Shown here: positions 54,594 to 64,000 of the stretch, piece after piece
Position numbering within the stretch: position 1 is the stretch's first letter
Layout: the number at the start of each line of letters is the position of its first letter
From: Limnomonas spitsbergensis
Taxonomy: Eukaryota > Chlorophyta > Chlorophyceae > Chlamydomonadales
Length of the DNA stretch: 64,000 bases
Assembly (NCBI GenBank): GCA_037349105.1
Contig: JAYJMM010000019.1
Coordinates: 2,663,501-2,727,500, forward strand
Reading direction: 5' to 3'
Position numbers and translations under genes: made by a program
Notes under the pieces: model-generated
The model's database searches: none
Told to the model about the DNA's origin: nothing
Seen by the model: only the letters and a program-made list of their open reading frames with translations

Positions 54594-57500
54594 TCAACGA
54601 CGGCTGGGTCCGGATCCATCTCCAGGCCGGCTTACACGTCCAACCCCCGACGGCCCACGGGTGTCCAACGGGGCCACCCGCCGCGCTGCCGGCGCCTCCC
54701 TGCTCCTCGCGCTCCACTGCTGCTGCGCCCCGCTCCCGCTGCTGCGCTCATCGTACGGCGCGGCGCTGGCGCCGCTCCCCCGGGGCCCCCCTTGCGAGGA
54801 GCTATGGCGCTCGACCTCGCGCGCCGGGGCTCCGCCCCGCCCCTCATAGCTCCCCGTGTGGGCCGGGTGAGCTGGCGGGCCACTGCGGCCGCCCGTGTCA
54901 TAGCCGCCCCCCGCGTGGCTGCCAGGCGGCACGCGCACATCGTACACCGGACCCTCGTAGCCGCCGCCGGGAGCGAGCCCTCCGCCGCGCCCGCCCGTGT
55001 CATAGCTGCTGGGAGGCGGGGCGCTTGCACGGGCGTCAAAGCCGCTGTGGGGTGGCTGGTTGCGGCCGTCATACGCCGGACCACGAGGGTGCAGAGGCTG
55101 CATCTCGCCATACGGCGAAGGCCGGGGACCTTCGGGGTATTGAGGCCTGCCGGTGTGTGTGTGCAGTTTGGGTTAGGAGCTACTAAGCAGTGCTGTGCCG
55201 ATGACGGTCTTTACGGTGGCTGAATGACGTAGCTGATTTTCAGTCACCGCACATTGCACAACACTGCTACCAAGGCTAGGACTGCACCTACCCGGTGCAA
55301 CACTCACCCTTCAAATGCTAAGCTTGGAGTATAATTAAAAAGCTCTCAGAGACCTCGTAACATTTCTTATCAGACCTACTTGTGTCATAAAAGAATACCA
55401 AGAGCTGCCGGGGCTACCGATTTTCAACCCATGCAGCATGTGAGGCACGCTTCCCCCAACCACCTGCCTAGCAACATGAGGCCATGCACTGCCAAGGCAA
55501 CATATGAGGCACGCTTCCCCCAACCACCTGCCTAGCAACATGAGGCCATGCACTACCAAGGCAACATATGAGGTACACTTCCCCCAACCACCTGCCTAGC
55601 AACATGAGGCCATGCACTACCAAGGCAACATATGAGGCACACTTCCCCCAACCACCTGCCTAGCAACATGAGGCCATGCACTAACCAGCTGCAGGTGAGG
55701 CACACCTACCCCATGAGCTGCCAATGCAAGCTACAAAAAACTGTACCAAGTGCACCAGTGCTTATTTAAGCCCGCTTCAGCTACAATTCAGCTACATCAC
55801 AGTCCATAAGGGGCTGGCGCAGCAAGCCCTGCTGCTTGGACCACCAGCCATCGGCCAGTCAAGGTTTGGTCCCGGTCGGCCCGGAAGTGGCCGCACGGCG
55901 GAACCTTATATAAGATGTCCTGGTGGTAGTGCAGCTCGTACCAATATTCTAACAGGCCCCCTTGAAGGTGGTCTGGCTCGCAGTACAAGAATCACTGCAT
56001 ACCTGTGGGGTGGCACGTCGGGCGGCAGGGCCACCACGCTGGGCCCAGGCGGCATGTAAGGGGGCTGTTGCATCAAGTGCGGCGGGCCGCCTCCGCCCTG
56101 CTGGGAGGCAAAACCCATCCCAGGTGGACCCTGGGGCTGCTGCTGTTGCTGCTGCTGCGGGGGCGCCATGACCTCTCGAGCCGCCTGCGCCATCAGGTGC
56201 GGCGGGAGCAGAGCCTCCAGCGGCTGGGGCGCAGGCGCGGGTGTGGGCATGCCAGCACCGGGCTTGCCGTACTTGGGCCGTAGGACGGGGCTCGACTCGT
56301 CGTCCAGGTCCAGCTTGTACCCCTGACAGTGGGGAGGGCAGGCGTCAGGGCGGCGGCGGCATTCATTTGAACACTGTGACTACCGGAGCAATTTAACCAC
56401 TCAAGAAATCCATACAAAGAGCGAGGTCCAGGACACAGCATGAGGCGATGCGGGCCCGTGAGCTGCCAGTCTTTGTTCTATAACTCCATTCCCAAACCAT
56501 AACTCCATTCCCCGGCATTCTTGAACTATGGGCATATGAAGCTCAAGGTTCGACAAATAAACAATGATATCGACCAAGTGCCACAGCCGGCAGCCTCAGA
56601 ACTCTACGACAACCCTAAGCCCTCTGACAACCTAACGCTCTGGCAACACGAAAACCCAAAACTTTCAACCTAACGCTCTGATATCCCTCAACCCAATCGT
56701 TCTGACAAGTGACAACCCTAAACCCTATGGCTTTCAACCTACGCTCTGATTACCCTTTACCCCATCACTCTGACAACCCTTAACTGTATGACTTTCAACC
56801 TATCGCTCTGATAACCCTAACCCTATGACTTTCACACCTGAAGCAGATTCAGCGCCGCAGTGGCCACGCCAGCGTCGGTGAACTCGACAAATACCTTAGT
56901 CACACGTTCACCCAGCCGTCCAGGACGCTCCTTGGTCACCATGCGCAGGCTCTGCAGGGGGAGCGGGAAGGAGGGGAGGGGCAGAGAAGGGGGGGGCAGT
57001 GAGGAAGTACCTTGGAGCGGGTAGGGACAGAGGGGGGGGATAGGGAGGGGAGAGGCAGAGAGTGGTGGAGGATCAGGGGGGGCTGAGGGGCTGAGAGTGG
57101 TGGAGAATAATGGGGGGGGGAGGGAGGTGCACTGACCTGAAAGCCGCAGGTACATGCTAAGCCCGGGCAAACACCAGAAGCCATGAAACGGCCGGAAGAT
57201 CTGCTCTTGGTGGTCATGCACCGGCCAATGTTTCTGCCTCAGCTACATGTCAGCTACATCCTGGCCTCTGGCCGGCGAGCCCATTTGCGGCCAGCCATGC
57301 TCCTCTGGCCACCAGTCGCAGGCTGGTCAAGGGAAGTCTTAATTGGGCCTTCGGCGGCCGCAGGGCGGCCTGCTGAAGGGGGACTCGTAACCAGGAAAAA
57401 TAAGCACTGACTGCACGGTTGCATACTGACCTGAAAGCCATGGAAGGGCCTGAAGATGTGCGCCACCTCCCGCTTCAGGATGTCTGGCGGCAGGCCGTCG

Positions 57501-59657
57501 ATGTACAACAGGCTTGTCACCTCAACAGGCGGTACGCCCGAGGCCGCCACTGGCTCCGTAACCGGCGCCTGTCGCTGCTGCTGAGGCAAGCCGTTGGGAT
57601 ACAGGCTGGGAGCGATAGCGCTGGCGATCACCGGCTGTTGCTGCTGCTGCAGATGCTGCTGCTGATGCAGCTGCTGGGCAGGCAAGGAGGATGCGAGCGG
57701 CAGGGCGCCGCCGTAGCCTCCAGGACCAGGCTGCTGCTGCTGCTGTGCGGACGCGGCATGTGCCTGCTGCTGGTACTGCTGGTACTGCTGCTGAGCTGGC
57801 GCCTGCTGTTGCTGCTGGGCTGTCGGTTGCTGCGTTACGGGGGGCACGTACTGCTGGTATGGCATGTGCTCCCGCTGCTCCCGTTGTTCCCGCTGCTGCA
57901 GCTCGGCCTGCTGCTGCGGCTGCTGTGAGGTGGGCGCGCCGTGAAGGCCTGGCAGGTTGGACAGAGGCTGCTGCTGCGGTTGGGTGGCCGCAGCAAGGCC
58001 TGCGAAAGCGGTACAAGGTGGTAGCAAACTCAGAATATACTAGGTTTGGCTGGTGAAATTGATTTTGATGGCGGAAAGAGATCACAAAGGCCCCGTGGGC
58101 AGACGATTCAAATCTACGGCGATTCAAATCTAAGAAATTCAAATACCCGCAAACAAGGCAGTCAAGAGGGAACCATCCCAGGTTACTACCGGCCCAGGCC
58201 CCACACAGTTGTAGAGGTTAAGGTTGGGGCTGTAGCTGAGGCGCCAAGGCATCCGCCCATCACTTTCTTCCTGAAAGAGCTGGGCAGTGCCCACTGGGGG
58301 TGCCTAACAGGTTAAAGAGAGCTAGCAACTGTTCCCAATCAGCACCTGGTATCGACTGCTGCTGCTGTAGCTGCTGCTGCTGCAAGGCCTGGAGGCTGAG
58401 CTGACCGATCTGCGGGTACTGCTGACTGTACTGCTGACTGTACGGCCCCTGCGGCTGGTACCCCTGGCTAGGGGCCTGCTGCTGCTGGGAGGGTGCTGCA
58501 GCACCCACGGCCGTGGGGGCAGCCTTGGGGACAGCCAGGTGTTGCAACTGCTGTTGCAGATGTTGCTGCTGTTGTTGTTGCTGCTGCAGGTTTCCGCCCA
58601 GGCCGATCATCGGGCTCAGGGGCGGGACAGTGGGCTGGGCCGGAGACGGCGAAGCACCAGCAGAGTGGAGGGGGCTGGGTATGTTGGCTGTGAGGGGTCA
58701 GCAGGGGCAAGCACTCAAGCAGTGACAGGTGAGAAGGAGGATTGGTCTGGAAACGGTGAAGCACCAGCAGATTGGAGGGGGCTGGGTGTGTTGGCTGTGA
58801 AGAAAAACAGGAGCAAGCAGTCACAGGTGGGACGGCGCCGCCAAGTCACGGTATAGGGGATTAAAGGGGGGGGATATGCCCCCTTGGTCCTGCACAGCGC
58901 CGTCAGTAGACCCAGCGGAACTGCCAGGCTATGCAGCTGGCTCTGCCACAAGCCAGCAAGCGCACTCCCCTAGGTAAGGATATGGAACTTAGGGTGAAGG
59001 GTGAGGGCTTCATGCCCCCGAGACCCATGTGGCGCGCCCTCACGTTGCCCCAGCAGCCCAGCCAGGCTGTTCAGCTGGCTCTGCCACAAGCCAGCAAGCG
59101 CACTCCCCTAGGTAAGGATATGGGACTTAGGGTGAAGGGTGAGAGCTTCATGCCCCCGGGACCTGCGTGGCGCGCCCTCACGTTGCCCCAGCAGCCCAGC
59201 CAGGCTGTTCAGCTGGCTCTGCATCAGATCAGCAAGTTTAGTTTCCAAATTGAGGGTTTTAGCTTTATGCCCTAGTTTCCAAATTGAGGGTTTTAGGTTA
59301 AGTCCGACCACACCACTCACGTTGTCCCAGAAGTCCAGCCAGGCTGTTCAGCTGGCTCTGCGTCAGGCCAGCCAGCGCCGCCGCCAGCGCCGTGCCAGAG
59401 TTGGACGCGCCGCCGCCGCCGCCTGCTGCCGAGGCCCCCGAAGCAAGTGCTGCCTGCAGCTGCTGCTGCTGCTGCTGAGAGAGACCGCTGACATGCACTG
59501 CCTGCTGCATGCCGCTGCCGCCTGTTTGAACGAGGGGGGAGAGGTGAGGACTAGGTGTTTGGAGTATCGACAGGGCACCTGCTGCGACCAGCGCCGTGGG
59601 CAAGCCTGATGCGCAGGTGGGTCACCGGGGTGGGCGAGAGGAAGGGGTCGGGGCCAT
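54594..59657 (-). CDS. Gln-rich RNA-binding protein with one RRM (RBPMS/couch-potato type)
   Basis: Exons in transcript order: a 27-nt microexon at 59579-59605 (acceptor tentative), 59321-59521, 58346-58687, 57431-57999, 56838-56951, 56003-56322, 54594-55146. Phases agree throughout and give about 708 codons. The 5' end is unresolved; an ATG in good context (accATGgcc) lies at 59657, but its frame does not join the microexon directly. Long poly-Gln and Ala/Gly stretches precede the RRM: RNP2 is LLYIDGLP, then REVAHIFRPFHGFQ, and RNP1 is KVFVEFTD after an intron. FRPFHGF beside RNP2 is typical of the RBPMS/couch-potato and plant speckle-protein group. The tail is Gly/Tyr/Ser-rich (YDTGGRGGG, YEGPVYD), a disordered region suited to condensates (inference). 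It is probably a nuclear or cytoplasmic mRNA-binding regulator; targets are unknown. Several introns carry echoes of exon ends. Confidence 0.8.
55430..55720. repeat. 62-bp array, four to five units, in the last intron of the RRM gene
   Basis: The anchor 'cttcccccaaccacctgcctagcaacatgaggccatgcact' recurs at 55450, 55512, 55574 and 55642, with a final variant near 55700. Confidence 0.85.
55765..55965 (+). repeat. dispersed repeat family B, full-looking copy
   Basis: Head tcagctacaattcagctacatcacagtccataag, body cagcaagccctgctgcttgg, then gtcaaggtttggtcccggtcggccc, then gtggccgcacggcggaacctt. The word ggtttggtccc is a loose match to a polymerase III B box (ggttcganncc), so a SINE origin is possible. 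Confidence 0.6.
56580..56836 (-). repeat. echoes of the donor side of the RRM exon 56838-56951
   Basis: The plus-strand word 'aaccctatgactttcacacctg' at the donor recurs as aaccctatggctttcaacctacgctctgat and similar units at about 56655, 56705, 56735 and 56785. Unit length is near 45-55 bp and includes 'acaaccctaa'. Only 1-3 exon bases are covered. Confidence 0.6.
56960..57125. repeat. purine-rich degenerate repeat in the RRM-gene intron
   Basis: GGGGAGGGGAGAGG-type units, with 'ctgagagtggtggag' doubled at 57055 and 57090. It starts directly at the acceptor of exon 56838-56951. Confidence 0.55.
57126..57225 (-). repeat. two echoes of the end of the RNP2 exon
   Basis: 'actgacctgaaagccatggaagggcctgaagatgtgcgccacc' (57425-57467) is echoed as 'actgacctgaaagccgcaggta' at 57133 and 'gaagccatgaaacggccggaagatctgc' at 57178. 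On the minus strand the latter still reads QIFRPFHGF. Confidence 0.75.
57228..57400 (+). repeat. dispersed repeat family B copy
   Basis: Head gcctcagctacatgtcagctacatcctggcctctggccg, body ggtcaagggaagtcttaattgggcc, then tcggcggccgcagggcggcc. It is inserted between the RNP2 exon and its outer echo. Confidence 0.65.
58740..58815 (-). repeat. echo of the 5' end of RRM-gene exon 58346-58687
   Basis: 'cggtgaagcaccagcagattggagggggctgggtgtgttggctgtgaa' (58755-58802) copies 58645-58692. It includes the acceptor complement (ggctgtga) and codons NTPSPLQSAGASP against NIPSPLHSAGASP. Confidence 0.85.
58915..59300 (-). repeat. three echoes of the 3' end of exon 59321-59521, 134-bp unit
   Basis: 'gttgtcccagaagtccagccaggctgttcagctggctctgcgtcag' (59321-59366) recurs at about 59183, 59047 and, partly, 58925. 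Each copy brings the donor complement (ctcacgttg) and intron words (cttagggtgaagggtgag). Spacing is about 134 bp. A small doubled segment (agtttccaaattgagggtttta) at 59235-59295 joins them. Confidence 0.85.
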
Positions 59658-59739
59658 GGTCGCAAAATCCAGCTAAACCTGCGTCGCATCGTGCTCCCTT
59701 GTTAAGATGACAGACAATCCGGCTGAACCAGTGCTGTAT

Positions 59740-60005
59740 TTTACTATCGTGCAGATCAGATCATATCGCCGCATTGTGCAGATCAGATCATATTGCCGCA
59801 TCGTGCAGATCAGATCATATAGCCGTATCGTGCAGATCAGATCAGATCGCTGTATTGTGAAGATCAGATCAGATCAGATTGCCGTATTGTGAAGATCAGA
59901 CCAGATCAGATTGCCGTATTGTGAAGATCAGATCAGATCAAATTGCCGTATTGTGAAGATCAGATCAGATCAGATTGCCGTATCGTGCAGATCAAATTAG
60001 ATTGG
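59740..60005. repeat. array of 'cagatcagatcatat(c/t)gccg' units
   Basis: About eight units of 28-40 bp built from AGATC pentamers plus gccgtattgtga, located upstream of the RRM gene. Confidence 0.8.
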
Positions 60006-60380
60006 TAAGAGGACAGGGTGCACGATGCTGATGGAAGGTGTCATGAAAACCGCTGCGACCTGTTTCGTCCCAGGAGCCTCGAGTGCGAACCCTAACCGAT
60101 GGGAGGCATCAAGACCATGGTGAGCTCCTGAGAGCAGGCAACCTGAGGTGCAGAACTGAAAATCCTAACCGATGGAAGGCATCAAGAGACCCCAAGTTAT
60201 TGTGACCTCCTGTGTGCAAGCAACCATCTAACGTGGTGCAGATCTCTTTACTCCATACGCAAGATCCCCAGCAGCTCTGTCAGTGTTTTATGTTAACCGT
60301 GGGCTCGGGTCGTGAGAACCAAATTCAGTACGCCCCTGCGGGAATTTATCCTGGGTTGAGGAGTAAGGGGCTTCCTATAA
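60006..60380. other. no gene seen
   Basis: A 35-bp direct repeat (aaccctaaccgatggnaggcatcaagan) occurs near 60088 and 60167. Nothing else is supported. Confidence 0.4.
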
Positions 60381-60382
60381 TC

Positions 60383-60455
60383 CTGGGGTCAACGACGTTA
60401 CACCTCTGGGCCCAGGTCAAAAAGGCTCGGCCGCATGGGCGCCTAACTCAAGAGG
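60383..60455 (-). repeat. dispersed repeat family A core
   Basis: aacgacgttacacctctgggcccaggtcaaaaaggctcggccgcatgggcgcctaact, the clearest copy in the sense inferred for the element. Confidence 0.7.
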
Positions 60456-60769
60456 GTGTGTGTGTTTGGGTGTAATTGCATTAACCCTGGTCCTCGCTCT
60501 TTCATGTTCTCAGCTCACCGCGGCTAGACTTAGAAACAGAAAACGCCAAGGAAAGGAAGGGGTAGAGGGAAGGTGCCTGCTGAAGTTCACACTGCCTGCG
60601 TGCAGGGCCGGCCCTGGCTAAGGTTAACGCATTTGCGGCTATGCTTTGAGATCCCCGGTCATCATGTCCAGGTCCGATCACAAACACTCACTGACTCCTT
60701 CCTGCTAGACCCTGCCGGCCTACGCCCTCCTGTGCTACTACGACCAAGCCCACAGCTACCGCCTTGGGT

Positions 60770-60960
60770 GGGCTACCCTTCACTGGCCAGACGCACTGCC
60801 AGTTGGCTGTCAGCATGGCGTGTGCTGGCCAGCAGAATGCCAAGCCATGACCAGTCGACGCATGGGGCCCAAGGAACAGGGCGTGCTGCACCAGGACACC
60901 ACTGCTGCAAGCCAACACGTAGCTGAAATGTAGCTGGACTGCAAACGACAATGGAAGAGG
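60770..60960 (-). repeat. dispersed repeat family B-like copy
   Basis: The minus strand reads cagtccagctacatttcagctacgtgttgg, then tggtgcagcacgccctgttccttgggcccc. The tail is more diverged. Confidence 0.55.
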
Positions 60961-60969
60961 CTCCAGCCT

Positions 60970-61420
60970 GACTCAAAACGTCGCCACCGATTTTTGTGGA
61001 GCGTCACTTCGTACAATCCGCGACTGAAATGCAAAGCCCCCCCCCATCAGGTACACGACCATTAGGAGATGGTGCGGGGGCTGGGAGTTGTGGCAGGGGC
61101 CCGGGCACAACACAATCAGGCTTAGCGGGCTGGAGCGAAGGCTGACACTCCTTCACCTCCCGATGCACAGGATACAAGTGGCAGGCCCCCAGGCCCTCAG
61201 CTGGATGCCTGCAGCGACATGGTGAAGCCAGTACCCGGAGCAGCAGCTGTGCCCCCCAGACACTTGCCCATAGGCACCGTTGCTGGTTGTCAGCGTGGGC
61301 GCAGGTGAAGGCCTGCGGTTTCCCGCCCATGCCCCCCGCCCGCACTCCCTCAGCTGCATGCTGGCCCCAGGCGCAGCCAATATGCCCTTGTGCTGGACAC
61401 CAGGGGTGTGCGTTAACGGG
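60970..61420. other. no supported gene; coding-like minus-strand stretch
   Basis: A minus-strand frame across 61400-61004 is moderately Cys/Pro-rich and ends near 61004. I recognise no domain. It could include an exon of a gene lying to the right. Confidence 0.2.
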
Positions 61421-61424
61421 AGAG

Positions 61425-61990
61425 GAAGAAGAGCTCAAGTGGAGCGTTGAGAGAGCACGGAGCAGATGGAGAGGGGAGGGAGCCGATGGGGAGGAGAGGA
61501 GGCTGAGGATAAGCCCTGGGGCCATGCAGCGCAGAGTGGGCTGTTGCGCAGAGCGTGCCATTGAGCACTGAGTGAGGCAGGGCTCAGGTGGAGCGTCGAG
61601 AGTCCAACGAGTAGCTGGAGAGGAGACGAGGTTGAGGAGGAGCACTAGGGCGGGTTATAGTGAGAGGAGTGGGCCATTGCATGGAGCGGGCCATTGGGCA
61701 TAGAGGAAGCCAGGATTCTGGTGGAGCGTTGAGAGTCCAACGAGTAGCTAGAGAGGAGACGAGGTTGAGGAGGAGTACTACGCTGGGCCATGGCGCGAGG
61801 AGTGGGCCATTGGTCATAGAGAAGGCCAGGGCTCAGGTGAAGCATTGAGAGTGCAACAAGTAGCTGGAGAAGAAACGAGGCAGATGAGGAGCGAGCCCTT
61901 GCATGGAGCGGGCCATGCGGCGCGCAGTGGGCCACTGAGCAGAGTCAGGCCAGGGGCGACAGCCAGGCAGTCCCAGCCTGGTGCTGGGAG
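61425..61990. repeat. array of about 135-bp units
   Basis: 'ggtggagcgttgagagtccaacgagtagctngagaggagacgaggttgaggagga' recurs at about 61590, 61720 and 61838, with a decayed copy near 61438. 'gggccattg' words separate the units. Confidence 0.75.
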
Positions 61991-62189
61991 GCAGCTCAAG
62001 TGGGGGCCGCTAATCAAGCTGAGTCCAGACCTGGTGCTAGTATGCAGCTGTCACAGACGGGGGGCTGCCAGTCAAGCTGAGTCCCGATCTGGCGCTGGGA
62101 AGCAGCCGAGTCAGGCGGGGGTAGCCTTTGCCTTTGCTGGCGCAAGTGCTAGAGGAGACAAAGGAGGGGACGAGTGCAGCACTGGCCAG

Positions 62190-62575
62190 CAATGAGGATG
62201 TCACACAATTGCGGTTTCAAGGCCAGACAAGGCCGGATAGTGACGGCAGAGGCCTGGAAGGGTTAAGCCAGATGCCCAGGGCTCATTATCACTGCATTGC
62301 GGGTTCGAAGCTGGAAAAGGCCTCTGAGTGTGACGGAGGAGGAGGTTAATCGATAAAGCCAAAGGCACGGGGCTCAGTATCACTGCATCGAGGGTTTTAC
62401 ACCAGAGAAGGCCCAAGGGTGATGGAGGAGGAGGAGGAGGCCTGGAACGTTGAAGCCACATGCCTGGGGCTCAGTAGCATTGCATCGAGACCGGAAAGAG
62501 CCGGGGGATGCGGTGGGATGCGGAGGTGGAGGCGGAGGAGGCTTGAAACAGCTTGTGAGTGCCGTGTCTTTTGTG
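62190..62575. repeat. array of about 110-bp units
   Basis: 'ggctcantatcactgcatcgngggttnnanncnggaaaggcc' recurs at about 62280, 62373 and 62470, with a first copy near 62205. Each is followed by 'gatggaggaggagg'. Confidence 0.7.
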
Positions 62576-62599
62576 GTAGGCAGCGTCACCTATACGCAT

Positions 62600-63240
62600 G
62601 CTCAGCGACATCCTTGACCACCCGGCTGCTGCTGCGGCGGCGGCTGGAGGACGTTGCACAACAGTATCCAGAGCCAGCGGGCTGGTTGCACCGTTGCTGC
62701 TGCTCAGGGGGCAAAGGACAACGCATACATTACTAGCTGGCTGGTGGTTGTGCTGCAGCAGCTGGGAGGCCACGCACGCTGGCATCCATCCTTGCACAGC
62801 GGCATCCATAGCCCATCAGGTTGGTGGTCCGGCTTCTGCTGCTCAGGGGTCCAAGCGCGGCATGCATTACCAGCCGGCTGGTGATTATGTTGCTGCTGCT
62901 GCTGCTGGGACGCCTTGTTAAGCAGCATCTATAGCCAGTGGGCTTGTGGTACCGCTGCTGCTACTCAGGGGTCCAAGCAGAACAACATACATGAACAGCT
63001 GGCTAGTGGTAATGCTGCTGCTGCTGGGACGCCTTGCAAAGCGGTATCCATAGCCAATAGGCTGGTGGTACCGCTGCTGCTGCTCAGGGGTCCAAGCAGA
63101 ACAACATACATGACCAGCTGGCTAGTGGTAATTCTGTTGCGGCTGGGACGCCTTGCAAAGCGGTACCCATAGCCAGTAGGCTGGTGGTACCGCCGCTGAT
63201 GCTGCACTAATTTTCGTGGACCAAGGGCACCATTGTTGCT
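62600..63240. repeat. array of about 120-bp units
   Basis: 'ggtggtaccgctgctgctgctcaggggtccaagcagaacaacatacat', then 'agctggctngtggtaatgctgctgctgctgggangcc', recurs about five times (62680, 62820, 62945, 63062 and a last partial unit near 63180). Confidence 0.8.
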
Positions 63241-63244
63241 GATA

Positions 63245-63585
63245 CCAAGTCTGTAGGCCATGGCTCGAAACCCTGTGGGACCAGCTAACTTCTGTTTCTG
63301 CTGCTGCCTTATCTAGCCATCAAATTCTGGAAATCCAATCACACTCCACTAGGGACAGCTTATCTTTGTTGATTCTCTAGCTACAGCTGTGCAGCTGTTG
63401 CTGCTATCACCAGCCATTGACTGTTCATACTTCCTGATGCTCGCAGAAGCTGCATCGACAGGGTTTTGACACACAGCCCAACTCTTCAGCCACATAATGA
63501 CATAACCTCGATCGATCGCATCGAAACGAAAGGTGTACGCGGGAATGCTTCGCAACACTCACATGCTACCACCGTTAATGTTGGG
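63245..63585. other. no gene seen
   Basis: No recognisable product; open frames are under 80 codons. Confidence 0.35.
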
Positions 63586-63589
63586 TGCT

Positions 63590-63745
63590 CAAGCAACAGC
63601 TACCTTAAGCTACTCCACAGGGTACTGCAGGGGGGGGGGGGGGGGGGCTGGTGCCCAGGTTCTGCTGCACAGGCTATCGGCCGTAGGCCATTCCAAGCTT
63701 GGTCCCCAATGGCCCAGTGGATGCTGCTCAGTGGCGGCTGCACAA
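63590..63745 (+). repeat. dispersed repeat family B copy interrupted by a G run
   Basis: Head caacagctaccttaagctactcc, a run of about 18 G at 63631-63648, then the body ttccaagcttggtccccaatggcccagtgg and ggctgcacaaggtgg. Confidence 0.55.
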
Positions 63746-64000
63746 GGTGGTCCAGGGCAGATGGAAAAAGAAATGCTGCTCATTTTTACCCTATTCAATC
63801 CTACTTGTTTACTGCCCGTCTCGTCGAACGTTGGACAGCAGCTGGCCTATCCCTACTGAGCATAGCATTGTCTCATGTCGGCGGCAGCAGTCCTTTACCG
63901 GTATATGCGCATGTCATTGCGGCATCGAGGGCACTATTGACCATTTCAGGGGAGCAGTGATTTGCTTTCCGTGCCTAGGGACCAGTTCAGGACTGATCAG

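Overview
This window looks like nuclear DNA of a chlorophycean green alga, probably Chlamydomonadales. The species is not identifiable from sequence alone. The case rests on GT-AG introns, an organellar-type GTPase with a basic N-terminal presequence, plant-type TTTAGGG motifs scattered through introns, CAG microsatellites, and several LINE/SINE-like fragments. I see no rRNA, tRNA, CRISPR array or bacterial operon structure.

Three spliced genes can be reconstructed. (1) A YchF/Obg-like P-loop NTPase lies on the minus strand at 28635-6845. It has 14 exons, a 442-codon reading frame and all phases consistent; only 1329 of 21.8 kb is coding. (2) A major-facilitator inorganic phosphate transporter of the PHO84/PTA type lies on the plus strand at 34584-42205, with 10 exons, one frameshift and one in-frame stop. 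(3) A glutamine-rich protein with a single RRM of the RBPMS/couch-potato type lies on the minus strand at about 59657-54594. No joint function of the three is evident.

Between the genes: 1-6.3 kb holds a LINE remnant, a decayed Cys-rich reading frame and little else. 28.6-34.5 kb holds LINE fragments, a BED-finger-like open frame and two hairpins. 42.2-54.5 kb is a retroelement graveyard on the minus strand: LINE reverse-transcriptase pieces, a nested SINE-like insertion with an 11-bp target duplication, an open frame with a PHD finger and a possible cytosine-methyltransferase tail, a 1.4-kb AGATCT-rich array, and a 674-codon coiled-coil open frame. 59.7-64 kb is mostly tandem arrays.

The most striking property is what I call exon echoes. 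At most exon-intron junctions of all three genes, the intron contains tandem, progressively decayed copies of the junction itself: tens of bases of exon plus the adjoining splice-site sequence. Echoes of exon 3' ends lie only downstream of the real exon, and echoes of exon 5' ends lie only upstream. That is the geometry expected from repeated tandem duplication across a splice junction. In the YchF gene these echoes grade into satellite arrays, including a 33-bp array of about 3.2 kb whose unit carries the exon 7 donor site, and they account for much of the intron length. Two unnamed dispersed repeat families, called A and B here, recur throughout.
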